From Arctopsyche grandis (lineage: Eukaryota > Arthropoda > Insecta > Trichoptera > Hydropsychidae), in NCBI RefSeq assembly GCF_051622035.1, contig NC_135362.1, forward strand, positions 15,103,501-15,167,500: 64,000 nucleotides of DNA. The letters are read 5' to 3'. A model generated the notes under the pieces. It was not told where the DNA came from and did not search any database. It worked only from the letters and a program-made list of their open reading frames with translations. Shown here one piece after another: positions 38,329 to 49,979 of the stretch. The translations under genes and the position numbers were made by a program. Every line of letters starts with the position of its first letter. The first letter of the stretch is position 1.

Positions 38329-39430
38329 GTATACATTTTTTTCGATTCCCATTTTTATTGTATCAAATTGTACCGATTAAATTGGCAGGTGCACGTTTAC
38401 TACGAATTCTTTTGGAAAGCGATAACCGTTAACAATTGTTGGGTATTTGTTATTCATGACGATTTATTTCTACAAATTAAACGTTACAAACATTGTGCAA
38501 ACATTGAAATTATGTATTCATCCGCCCATCCGTTATACGTGACGGACTTCATACTTTGGGTACAGAAGTTCACGACTTTTTTTTAAATCACAGTTCTTCA
38601 ACGAAGAAGATATCCATTTTCTATTCAGACGCTTACATCTCGACTGCCAGGACAAGTTGGCCATTAATCTTTTCAAGATGTATGAAGAAAACGGGAAGAA
38701 AAATTCAACTCCAGAAGACAACTGGCAAACAAACAAGCGACCGGCTGGTAGTACGTGTCGAAAATATATCCGAATGTACCTGAATGTACAATGAAAGTAT
38801 GGTGGGGTAAGAGGGTTCATCCCATGGGGTCGTCGATGTGAAGTTTGCCAAACCTCCTCACCCCTCCCCCCCGAACCTCGGCGTGTCAACTTCGACTTGG
38901 TTGCTTTGTTGTATAACTTCCGCGAAAGGCCATATCGGAAAATAATTATGCAAAATAATTAATTATATTCCGCGTTGTGTTTTATGAAAATTGATCTGGT
39001 ACCGTGACTCTTGACTTGGCTATAACGCTCGCTCACTTTTGAATCGTTTGCCCTTTCGCTCGATTTTTGATTTTCAAATTTGCTCAGTATTAAAATATCC
39101 CGTCAGGCACTAACTGGACTCGGACGGTGACGGATTATTAAATGTTCTCGAATCACTATTTAATATTACAGATGTAATCGTCTCGGAAGTGTCTGCAATA
39201 AAGAAGATATTTCAAACTGAATGTTAATTTCGGTTGCCCTTCTGATCTGAAAGGTCTAATTTAGTATATGAAGATAGATGACTTTCCAGATAATTTCTTC
39301 TCGTTTTTGATAATCTCACATTTTCAAATTTCTATACTATATTTATTCAAGTCAGCTTTTGATGATATTAACCTTTGAGACTTCTGAAGTACATACATAC
39401 ATATATCGTATACAAACATATTGAACAGAG
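38329..39430. other. Probable intron, nothing recognised
   Basis: AT-rich to moderate composition. The frames near 38530-38890 have no recognisable similarity. Confidence 0.4.
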
Positions 39431-39908
39431 GAAATAAAGAGATGTGTGAAATTAGGATGCAGTGCATTCGGACGAATAAATGCCGTTTTAAAATTAAAAA
39501 TGCCTGAAGAAAAATGATGCCAGTACCAGTGATGACGTACGGATGTGAAATTTAGACAATGAACGTCAAGATGCTACACTTAATCCAATGCACTCATAGA
39601 AGCATGGAGTGCTGTATGATCGGCATAACGGAGATATTAAAAATGGAATACGTGGTTGAGGAGTATGACAAGGGTAGGGGATATAGTGGAGAGATTGGAG
39701 ATTGAAATGGCAATAGGTGGGTCACGTAGCTAGAAGCATGGACAAAAGAAGTGCTACAATGATACCCGAGAGAATCCAAAAGGGTTAAAGGAAGGTCGCA
39801 AGGAAGATGGGTAGACGAAATTAGAACAATGTATGGAGTGAGGTGGACGAGTGGAGGCGTATTGTAGAGGATTTCCTCCAGCATTGGACGGTAAATGGCT
39901 GTAAATGA
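39431..39908 (+). pseudogene. RTE-type retrotransposon 3' fragment, longest copy
   Basis: Plus-strand segments read, in broken frames, VMTYGCETW (39525-39555), MLHLIQCTHRSMECCMIGIT, WQ.VGHVARSMDKR and the RPQG...WVDEI-type segment. It ends near ATTGGACGGTAAATGGCTG. This order matches the connector and C-terminus of RTE-type reverse transcriptases. Multiple stops and frameshifts make it non-functional. Confidence 0.8.
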
Positions 39909-39909
39909 T

Positions 39910-41860
39910 TTGCTTTGCTTTGAAATTTGACGTATGTACACATGTATTAAGTATACATATTACATTACAATTGGAAGTTAAATTGTTTTACAAACTAAAT
40001 TTTAAACACATTTTTATGAATTGGCGATTTATACTTTTTCGCTGCGAAATTATTTAGAATTAAAAAAAAATATTTGTAAGTATCGATTGTGTAAGACTAC
40101 TAAATTGTTGCATCAATGCAATTTATTGCAATATGTGATGAAATATGACGCATAACTGTCGAGTCAATATTTACCAAATTTCGCAGTTAGCCCATTCAAT
40201 TAAACGCTCTTTTCATTTTGCAAACTAGAACGTTTTAACTATGTACGAACATTTAAATTGGATCGCTAAAACCTTTCATAAATTAATTTCACTTTCATCC
40301 ATATTACATGACTTTTTATTATACTTATTTTTGTAACTCTTTCTCAGCCGTCGATAAATCAAGTTATTGTTTTCGGATTTGGGGTCAGTTCTACTTTTTT
40401 ATCGCCGATTGTATAATATAACGTAATTTTTGTGAAACTTTCGTTCTGTCGCGAAATATACGACTATACGACCCATAGGAGACAACGTGGTGTTTTTAAA
40501 GTGTTACATTATTTTTTTTAGAGTAGGTAATTATGCTCATATTCATGAAGCATGCTTTAACGCTGGGAATACTTTTCCGCGTAAGTTTAATATTCGTAAA
40601 CTCACTATGAGGGGGGTTATAAAACTGACCAGGGTGGGTGAACACCACTGCACTAAGTGGTCAAGGGATGTGAATTTGTATGATGGTAAAGTTTGCACAT
40701 ACATACATACATATAATCATACACCTCGATTTTTGCCATGCATTGATAATGATAAGTGTTTCTAAAGTTTACACCTTCTATGTTTTATTAGCTGCAAATG
40801 TGGAAGCACGCTTGAGGATCTTCTCCTTCGTTGTCTGAGTTGAACGCACTTCGATCCCTGTCGATATTAGGAATAAAAGTGGTCTCCTCCATATGGTGAA
40901 TCGCACTTTACCACACAGAGCTCGACTAGTTTTTATAAGGTCGTAGAACCGGTCCTGGGATCGATTCTGCCGTGGTCTCCAACTGCCATGCTTGATGCAT
41001 TGTGCCTCTGATGAGGAGAGGTCGTTGTAACTGCCCCAACAGCCATTATGCAACGTTTAACCGTTTGTTACGCATGTGGAAGGCTGATTTACAACTGGTT
41101 GCTTCCAAAACGCCTTCAACGATCGACTTCTGGATTTTTTCGGGCTACGGAATCACTAATGATTTCCTAGTTCTGTGTATTATACATTTTGAAATTCCTC
41201 CCACTTTCACTCTGAAAATGTTACGCAATCCCTTCTTTCATATACAAATGTACATATACATACATATGTATGCCTTGGTGTACCTATGTATATATAAATG
41301 TATGTATACCTAAGTTAATTTGGTAGTTTCTTTGATGACTTTGTGTCGAATAAAATACCAGGTATGCATTTGAAAAAAAATATGCATCGGTGCTATTGAG
41401 GACCGGATTGCCAAAGAATCGATTGACTTATGTTTAGGTGTCATACAAAAAGAAATTAGCTTGATGATAAACGATGCCATGATAATGGCGACTAAAATCA
41501 CTGTCATCGCGCTCAAATGGCGTTCAACTATCGAAAGCCATTTTTTATGATAATTTTATCCAAAAATTGACATATGTATTTTTATCGAAACCGTGTTGAT
41601 TTATGAGTGCTGTTTGTATAAATATTCTTTTCAAAAGCACATAAGTAGTCCATACATCGATTAACACATTGCTTGCCAAATATACTATCGTATGCGGATG
41701 GATGATGGCTATTCTTAACTTAAAATTTCCTTTATAAATTAATTTGAGAACGTTTTGCCATAAATTAAAATTTATTATTATTATTTTTTTAGTTAGATTT
41801 TGTTTCTTTTGAAATTAATATTAATTTTGCATTACTGCACTTTTTGACATTAGTAGATGG
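39910..41860. other. Probable intron or intergenic DNA, no gene seen
   Basis: Frames near 40487-41313 include a segment of balanced composition (40790-41130) but no recognised domain and no convincing splice pair. Confidence 0.4.
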
Positions 41861-41866
41861 TCTAAA

Positions 41867-42280
41867 GCCATTCACCATCCATCGCTGCATGAAGGTTTCT
41901 TTAACATGCTTTCAATCGTCTCTGTTTTACGCAACTCTCATCCATATCACCCCATACATTTTATTAATTTCGTCTACCCAAATTCCTTGCGTTTTTCCTT
42001 TTTCCCTTTTTAATTTTCTCGGGTTTAATTCTAGCACTTCTTTTGTCCATTCTTCTAGCTAAGTGACCCATCCATTGCCATTTTAATCTCCACTATATCC
42101 ACTACCCGTGTCATACTTCTCACCCACGTATTCCATTTCCTCTCTCTTCGTTATGCCGAGCATACAGCTTTCCTTACTTCTTTGAGTGCATTGGTGTAGC
42201 ATCTTGGCGTTCAATTTCCAAGTTTCACATCCATACGTCAATACTGGCACACCACATTGATCAAAGATATTTACTATAGA
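41867..42280 (-). pseudogene. RTE-type retrotransposon 3' fragment
   Basis: Minus strand encodes FDQCGVPVLTYGCETWKLN and CMLGITKREEMEY, followed by decayed basic C-terminal sequence down to the ATGGTGAATGGC end. Same family as 36658-36875, 39431-39908 and 43805-44055; frameshifted. Confidence 0.82.
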
Positions 42281-42289
42281 GCTATACAT

Positions 42290-43490
42290 ATACATAGTAG
42301 AGTAGAGGTCCAGCATTGTTTCATATTAGAACTAGCGGTACTCAAACCCCGAACCTCCTCTTCGCGAATCGGATGCAGCGATCGTCCAGCGGAGATATTG
42401 GGGTCATCGAAGAGGTCATCGCTACGCCAACGGTTTATTTTTACTTACAGATTAAATAATTAAGTGAATTGTTTAATCTCTGTTCGCCAAGTCTTTCAAA
42501 AGAGGAATAATTCAGTAAGTCGCGTTCCTTCGGGAGATCGAGAAACTGACCGTGCTGACTTCCGGCCAGAGGTTCTATCGCAAAACCAACTTTCGTTTTA
42601 CGACCTGTTATGGATTCCACAAACTATCCTAACTTCGTTCGCAATGTATTTTTTTTCCTTTAATTGGGATTCTTTTCGCGTATTATTTAATGCTAACGGA
42701 CAGCGATTTTATTGCCGATCCCGTTTGTGCCCGGACTTCTGGATCAGGGTCGTTTAACTCCGCGAATGATACATTTTTATTTATAAGAGTCATTTTATTT
42801 CTTATTTTATCATAAGAATAGTGAAGGCATATATTTAAAATACATGGGTGTCGGATTCAATTTTTGAGTTTGAAACATTCGTTAGATATTATATGTACAT
42901 TGTATTTATGCCCTCATTACGTTACTAAGTATGATGTCTATGTTTTTTTACGATTTGTTATTAGAAACCGCTCAAGTGTCGATAAGGCACTGTTTATAAA
43001 TCGATAGTCGTAAATCCAATTGAACTTGATTTCCACATAACGTTTATTCTTGGGAAAATTTACGACAGTGATAAAATCAGAAGACAATGTGTTTCAGAGA
43101 CACTTTTAGCCGTTTTTATATCAATTTTATACGCGGTTAACCCATCAATTGTACGAAATCGATCTAAACGACCGAATTCGCGTTTGTGCTAGGTCAATTC
43201 CACGTTTAGAAATATATAAAATAAAATCTTTTAGTTGAATATACCTACTACATAATATGTACATATATACAATGTATGTAATACAGCACGATAATCTTCT
43301 TACGTTTAAAAGTAAATTTTGACATGCTAGATAAAAGCGTATTTATTTTTGTTCACATTACAAATCCATACATACATACGTGTTATAGAAAACAGTTAGC
43401 TGTCACAGTTAAGTAAAGTTTTACAATGAAGCTAAAAGTGACTATCATTCGAACAATTCACGGGGAGAGCAACTTTTCAATATTGTGAAA
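42290..43490. other. No gene seen; possible tRNA-like segment at 42330-42425
   Basis: The segment at 42330-42425 has a vague tRNA/SINE look on the minus strand but no proper A and B boxes. The remainder is AT-rich. Confidence 0.35.
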
Positions 43491-43667
43491 TTTATATTTA
43501 CCAGGGCTGTGGAGTCGTTAAAAACTAATAAAAACCTAAAAAAATGTCTCCGACTCCACAATCCGAACCTGATTTTAATTTAATTTCAAAATGTATTTTT
43601 TTTTTCTTATTAAGCCAATTTTCGAATATCCATGGTTGTAACACCGGATGCTGTATATGTACACACA

Positions 43668-43760
43668 TTTATTTATTTATTTAAAGTTTAAACCACTGTA
43701 ACGTTACAGGAATTCCTAATGCGCCACATTAGTCAAAATATAACATAAAAGAAACAAAAT
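43668..43760 (-). repeat. 3' end of the non-LTR retrotransposon family of 12763-16028
   Basis: (TTTA)n followed by a segment with CATTACAGG/ACGTTACAGG and CCTAATGCGCCACA, the same order as at 12763-12836. Only the 3' untranslated end is present. Confidence 0.8.
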
Positions 43761-43804
43761 AATAACTATATAATACATATATAATACATATAGTGAGCTG
43801 ATCA

Positions 43805-44055
43805 TTATCATTTACAGCTATTTGCCACCAACTGCTGGATGAAGGCCTCTCCAACGCGCTTCCATTCGTCTTTGTTTTGAGCAACACGTATCCATCTCAT
43901 TCCACACATAATTCTAATTTCATCCACTCATCTCCCCTGTGGCTTTCCATGCATCCTTTTACATTCTCTCGGGTACCATTCGAGCACTTATTTAGTCCAT
44001 CTACCGTCCGTTCTTCTAGCCACGTGACCCGCCCATTGCCATTTCAATTTCTTTA
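43805..44055 (-). pseudogene. RTE-type retrotransposon 3' fragment
   Basis: Same C-terminal segment as 36658-36875: on the minus strand, WAGHVAR-type and MRWIRVAQNKDEWK-type sequence and the TTGGTGGCAAATAGCTG end. It lies inside the hAT element at 43502-44805. Confidence 0.8.
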
Positions 44056-44230
44056 TTCGAAGTTTTAATTAAACCTTTTTTATTTCCATATTTTATATTT
44101 TTTATTTATGAATAAACTATGTGATACTAATAAAATGTTACTATTTGGCATAATGGATTTGTCAAATATCTGACCTCTCTTGAATGTCCTAAACATGAGA
44201 AAAAAAATAGAAATAGATATTCATTTGCAG

Positions 44231-44636
44231 GGGTCTACGTGACTTGACAGAATGTTAAATTACAGAAAACGCAAATATCGGAAGGCAAAGATCGAAAATC
44301 GAAAGATCGTAAGTCGAAAGATAAAAAAAAAATGGTGCATGGTAAACGGTACATACTCACGTACACACTCACTTAATTTGCGCGAGCAGGATACAACAGG
44401 AACAAGAGGAACATGCTTTTCCTCCCGTATTCTGCGCGCGCACATTAATACGGGAGGAAAAGTCTGTTCCTCTTGTTCCTGTTGTATCCTGCTCGCGCAA
44501 ATTAAGTGAGTATGTACCGTTTACCATGCACCATTTTTTTTTTGATCTTTCGACTTAAGATCTTTCGATTTTCGATCTTTGCATTCTGATATTTGCGTTT
44601 TCTGTAATTGAACATTCTGTCAAATCACGGAGACCG
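44231..44636. mobile_element. Large foldback element with 9 bp target duplication
   Basis: 406 bp that is almost entirely a palindrome. GGGTCTACGTGACTTGACAG at the left faces CTGTCAAATCACGGAGACC at the right. GAAAACGCAAATATC, ATCGAAAGATC, TACTCAC, TTAATTTGCGCGAGCAGGAT and CAACAGGAACAAGAGGAACA each have their complement in the other half. CATTTGCAG is duplicated at 44222-44230 and 44637-44645. A 9 bp duplication and long arms suggest a Mutator-like or foldback type. TTTTCGATCTTTCGACTT and GTACCGTTTACCATG also occur near 9040-9075. Confidence 0.88.
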
Positions 44637-44814
44637 CATTTGCAGATCTGTGTCTCAGATCTGCAAATATCGTTGGGTCAATCTTAGTGAGTAAGTCATA
44701 TACATACATATGTACATTATTAATTACAAGAATAAATGTAATTTAAACGCAAAAGCGAAGTTGGAGCGTTCGAATTTTTAACGAAACCACGACTGCACAG
44801 CCCTGATATTTTTA

Positions 44815-45240
44815 CCTTCATTGAACGTATTGTACATTGTTCATACATTTACGCAACGTGATATGCACGGGGTTTTTGAAATGTTTATTTCATTTTTGCG
44901 GCAATATCGATTTATCTCGATTGTGAAAGGAAGCCCAACAAACGCAACTCATCAATACGTTAGTATGTATGTAAAATTCCGTTGGTTTTTTTTTTTATTC
45001 ATCTATCGTCTTTGTCACGTCATCTCGATCGACTGCAGCTATGTACATATGTACATACATAGATGACCCAGGTGTAGGGGCCACACAATGAGTCACTCAT
45101 CCGAATGGTATTTCTTTGTACAACGGTCAAACCTTTTTAATGTCCAATGTCAAGACGTGGAAAGTGTATCAGATGACTCGTTAAATCCGCTGGTAGGGCT
45201 ATGTGCGAAATATGTCAAGGAAACCAGCTCGTGACGCTGG
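44815..45240. other. No gene seen
   Basis: AT-rich, with an ATGTAC microsatellite at 45040-45060. Confidence 0.45.
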
Positions 45241-45247
45241 TGCTGGG

Positions 45248-45442
45248 GCGGGTCTCGCGAAAGGCCGCACGTCGTACGTTCGTTGGCTTTCGTTTACCTG
45301 TGTGTGTGTGTGAGTCGACCAGGTAGGTTTTGTCGGTGGTCGATGCAGCCAAGTCGTCAACTACCTGCCGTGCACCTCTGTTGAGGACAAAGACAGGAAA
45401 TGACCGCCGCAAGGAATGCTGGACGGCCTTCGCGAGACCCGC
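45248..45442. mobile_element. Candidate MITE with GCGGGTCTCGCGAA ends
   Basis: GCGGGTCTCGCGAAAGGCC (45248-45266) and GGCCTTCGCGAGACCCGC (45425-45442) are inverse complements apart from one base. The interior is GC-rich and not palindromic. No second copy is in the window and no duplication is clear. Confidence 0.55.
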
Positions 45443-46134
45443 GGGACGATTCACCGCAGCGAAATGGCCGACACACCTTTCCGTATGAATGCGGTGTGGT
45501 GTGGTGTTGGGTGCGTGAGCGTATGTCCAAGTTATGAGCTCAAGTCTTTGACAATTTGACTTGCCTCCACATTAGGTTTGTTAAAATTTGGTTCGTCTTT
45601 TGATCAGCGGTGTGTGGTCATTTGAACTTTGGACTCTTTAGGAGAGTGACTAGTATGAGTTCAAAGAACAGACCATCGATTTAAATATACGTATGTATGT
45701 ATGTACATATGTATAGTGAGTTTTCACCTGATTCTCTGTTTGGATCTTGGTATGTACTACCAAACGGTACATTTCCCATCTCTTGGTCGTTTTGAAGAGA
45801 CACTTTCAATCGCATTCCCTTCGAGAATTTTCTTCGATGTAATTTCTCCTAAATGGATAATATGTATATATGAACACGTATCGTGTCTACCTCGTTCCAC
45901 CAACTTGCAATATTTCAAGACACGTTTTCGAGTCGAGTTTGTATATATATAAAACACATATGAAAATGTTTTACACAGTGAAATACTTATTTTACGACAT
46001 AAACATTAGCTATTAAAAAAATATACGGACAATTTTATTTTAAGCGATTTTTTTTTATATTTTAAAGGTGTGTTAATAGCTTAAAAATTTAAGAATGCTC
46101 ACAATATGTCTCATTTATTAAAGATATTACATAC

Positions 46135-46393
46135 GGTTACCTGACAACTCGTTCACAGATTTTCCGTAAACCGAGGATGCGCTCTAGGCATTACGTATAC
46201 GGCCATCTCTTTCTCACCCCGTCTGTTCACCAAGATCTCGTTTGCTATGCCATTACGTTTGCAGCCATCTCTTTCACAGACCGTCTGTTCACCGATAACA
46301 GACGGTCTGTGAAAGAGTAATGTAATGTAATACGTAATGCCTGGAGCGCATCCTCGGTTTACGGAAAATCTGTGAACGAGTTGTCGTGTCACC
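46135..46393. mobile_element. Foldback element with near-perfect 9 bp flanks
   Basis: The arm with ACAACTCGTTCACAGATTTT (46144-) pairs with AAAATCTGTGAACGAGTTGT at the right, through CCGTAAACCGAGGATGCGCT. A second internal pair, ACAGACCGTCTGTT...ACAGACGGTCTGTG, forms an inner hairpin. ATTACATAC (46126-46134) and ATTCCATAC (46394-46402) differ at one base, consistent with a 9 bp target duplication. Confidence 0.75.
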
Positions 46394-46399
46394 ATTCCA

Positions 46400-47700
46400 T
46401 ACATGTATGTAAAAAACATTTTTGTATAATATATACAAACTCCTGTTTAACCACTTCATCGCCATAAGCACACCGGTGCGCGCTCATTTTTATTTAAGGC
46501 TATGATAACTCAAAATTAATTTTGGTTTCTTCACAGTGACATCTAAAAATATCCTGTGATACTAATGAAATTGAAAAAAGTCAATATTTTTCGTTAGTTT
46601 GTGATATATTCAAGAGGTAGTGGCAAGGGTTGGCACTAAACACATAATCAAATAATAATCGAATCGGTTTCTTAAACGCGCGGCGATAAAGTGGTTAAGC
46701 AGACGAAAAGTTGAGAAAACGAATCTCGAGATATTGCAAGTTGGTACAACGAGATACCAACAAGATAACCATTATTTTAACTATCAATAAAGTTGGAAGA
46801 AAAGCGATTCAGGCGTATTTCTTTTTTTGTGAGTTTTAATATTCAAAAGGTGATGAGATATATATGAGAAGTAAAATTTATGTCATAACGCGGAATCTTA
46901 TTTCATCTTTATATTTCCTTACGGATGGAATTTTTTTATAACGTATGCATTTTTTGAGGCCCATCACTGTAATCAGATCGACAGTCGCCGCTTATTGTAA
47001 GTTCGATCGAATTTGATCGAATCCGGTTTTTTGCTATTCGCAACCGAAACATTGTTTCAAACGAAATTACTATGAAGTATGAAATTGTTTAAACTCCATT
47101 ATCGAAAATGCCCCGTTATTATTTATTGTAGTCGGTACGTGTGTTAGTTATTCAGCACACATGTCCCAACTACTACATACGTTCATTACGATTATTTTTT
47201 TAGCATAATTTCGAACACTTTTAAATGTAGTAATTTTCTTGGTTTTTTTTTTCACCAAAAAGCGATGAGAGTTTCATAGCGTTTTTGCGCCGATTCGTGA
47301 CAATTTTGTATTATGAACGCTAAAGACCCAATTTTTTTTGTATTGTGCATACTAATTTTGGAATCTGGCAATATGTTATGCCAGAAAATTGCGAATATTA
47401 TTAATTTATTGTAATTTGAAAATATGTTCGCACGTAAAATTGTAAAAGGAGAGGGGACACATTTGCGACATTTCTACTGACCCACTTCTAAATTATCGCA
47501 TTGCTTTAATAATATAACATGCGAGAAAAAGTAAGGTAATGTTTGCTTTGAACCTCAAATTTCCCGTGATATCTAATTTTATATAAATATGCATGCATAT
47601 ATAATACATACACACATAGTTTATTTGTTATATGAAAATCGACATCAAGTGCTGCTTTGTAGAAAGGAACTTGCGTTTAAAATTTTGACAATTACTTTTG
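46400..47700. other. AT-rich DNA, no gene seen
   Basis: No exon, repeat family or RNA gene recognised. Confidence 0.5.
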
Positions 47701-47709
47701 TTAACAAAT

Positions 47710-48130
47710 GTGGTGGCTCCTCTTCTGCCTTTATTGTCTCCACTTGACAGGGGATCTATGTATTTGCTTTATGTAAATGCTCTCGTTTATTTGTCCTCGA
47801 GTTCTACTAGGGGTTTTGATTCCTTTTGCTTCTTGAAATAGACCTTGTCCCTGCGGCATTCCACAGTGAGTCACTAAATACCCTTCAGGAGCTCCCCCCT
47901 CCTGGATTCCAGCTTCTTTTTCGAGGATCTGATACCTAACGACCTATGCTTTCGTTCATGACAGCTACATCGTTACGGTGAATACAGATATCATCAATTC
48001 ATTTACTTCTGTATACCTGCAATTTCAATTTGAGATCCAGGTTTATTACCTCACATAACTCGAAGTCGTGGATCGTCAACCCGCAGATATAAAACCATAA
48101 TGATTATGTATAATGGAGTTCGATTAGATC
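47710..48130. other. Unassigned segment of balanced composition
   Basis: Begins TGTGGTGGCTCCTCTTCTGC and is noticeably richer in GC than its flanks. On the minus strand it ends CCACCACA and contains AATAAA, features that a solo LTR can show. No opposite TG...CA boundary or target duplication was found, and no protein is recognised. Confidence 0.3.
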
Positions 48131-48139
48131 GGAGACGTT

Positions 48140-49825
48140 AGTTGAACTTCAAATTATTACGATATGCGAGCAAATGCCGTTGATTGTTAATAATTTGGGA
48201 CGTTGGTTGTTCATTTATTTACTTAAAATACTATGTATGTGTAGTAAAAAAATGTATTTAATTTATGATGATAGATCACTCTCTGTTTGTTTTTTACTAA
48301 AAATAATACTCAAGTATGTAAAATTTTCAAATGAGAACATTTCAGCGCTCAACAAGTTTAACTATAGTAGTATTCCAAGGAGATTATTTTTTGTGAATAC
48401 ATTAATAAATTGAGATTTGTGATTCAAAATTGCTTTCTATGTTCATCTTCATTATAATTCCATTAGTTTAAAGTAAATCCGTAGGTTTGATTGATTGTTG
48501 ATGATTTCAGCAGGACAACAATATCGTTTCGTTCCTACATATGTACCTATACATAGAACGACGATTCCTATACATATATGTATATGACGACCACTATTCC
48601 CACTGACCATTATATTCTCGAATAGAATTGAACAGTTAAAAAAAAAGACACAATGAGTATATTAATAATATGATACTTTTAATTTTAGTTCAACAGCGAA
48701 AGGCACCGAGACCATCATATATGTACCTGTCGAAAATTTCGAACCATTTGTATACTCTCTACGCGTGCGTTATTATAATACAACGAGAACGTTATACTGA
48801 AATGGCGTTATATTATTATATTTTGAATGTTTAATATGAACACGTAAAGAGAGTGTTGTGCTCGTTCAGCTTCCGCACACAAATGTGTTGGTCCAACGTA
48901 TACTCACACCGAGCCATTCAAGAGCATCAAATACGTAAAAAGCGTCGCGTTATCTAGAGCGAAACTGGACAATTTGCATTATGATAATGAACTCTCATTG
49001 CTATTAAATGTAAGTTTATATAATCTAAAATAAGTCCCGGCTTCTGCATTGTTATTTGCAAATATATTTTTTAGATTTTTAGGCGATATATGTACTACAT
49101 TGTTGTCTCGTGTTCAGTGTATAATCTCTTTTTCGGTACATTTACCGCTCCCGTCTCTTCAATTAAGTCCGTTTCCGGATTTACGGGGATTTTGCTCATT
49201 TTTTTTCTCTCGACACGTATTCAGTCGCGTATGAATTTTGTTATATTTACGAGCCGTATTCGAAAGCTACTGCCTTGATAAGTTTATCCTTTCGTGAAAG
49301 CTTTCGCTTTCGATATGAGCGTTCATGCGATTCGTACTTATGTTTGAGTTTAATTATTTACACACAGTTTCGGACTTGTAATATAATCAATATTCTCCTT
49401 GAAGTTGACGTTTGAAGTCGACTGACACAATTCTGTTTCAAATTCCTGTTTGATTAGTGGAAGCTCTCCTGATAAGGTGTGATAAGGTTTTAAAAGCATT
49501 TTTTTATTGTCTTATCATGTAGAGGCGGAACAAGGATTGTAATAATTTGTAAATGTTGAAATAAAACTCTTTAAAAATAGCACGAGTAGTTAAGTTGGCT
49601 AAGCATCGTTCTTATGAATGTTTGGTTTAGGTTTGATCACCTGACAACTTTGACAATCATTATTTATAATATAATCTTATACATTATAATATAATAAAAT
49701 CTTATGTATGTATAATATATCAGTAACTTAATTATTGTTTGTCAACTTTCTACCTTTCTCCTTTACCGTTCTCGCGTATTGTGTTATATTTACTATTTCC
49801 CACATAGTGGCATGAGCGGTATAAT
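48140..49825. other. AT-rich DNA, no gene seen
   Basis: Nothing beyond microsatellite patches (48535-48590) is recognised. Confidence 0.5.
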
Positions 49826-49829
49826 AGCA

Positions 49830-49975
49830 GGTCCTTAGAGGTCCTCAGCTAATCAGTGCTGTTGGTCAAACTTGGATATTTGCGACTCCAAGTTGATCAT
49901 TTCCTTTTACAATTTATCTGATTTCATTGTTGAGAAGGTTCCTCAGCAATTTGGCAAAAAGCATTCCTACATATA
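49830..49975 (+). repeat. SINE fragment (5' body)
   Basis: GTGCTGTTGGTCAAACTTGG, ATATTTGCGACTCCAAGTTG and TTCATTGTTGAGAAGGTTCC follow the order of the SINE at 30570-30966 read on its own strand. The tRNA-like head is degraded and the tail absent. Confidence 0.7.
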
Positions 49976-49979
49976 ATTT

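Larger units (their letters stand above)
43502..44805. mobile_element. hAT element (CAGGGCTGTGGAG) hosting three other insertions
   Basis: Left end CAGGGCTGTGGAGTCG (43502) and right end CGACTGCACAGCCCTG (44805) form the terminal repeat seen also at 56267-56559 and 56990-57577. Flanking 8-mers ATATTTAC and ATATTTTT match at six positions. Inside lie a LINE 3' tail (43668-43760), an RTE fragment (43805-44055) and a foldback element (44231-44636). Confidence 0.75.

Noticed and set aside
42330-42425. Possible tRNA or tRNA-like SINE head
   Set aside because: The candidate B-box is a poor match and no cloverleaf or A-box at proper spacing could be drawn.
47710-48130. Possible solo LTR
   Set aside because: One edge looks like an LTR boundary, but no matching opposite edge or target duplication was found.
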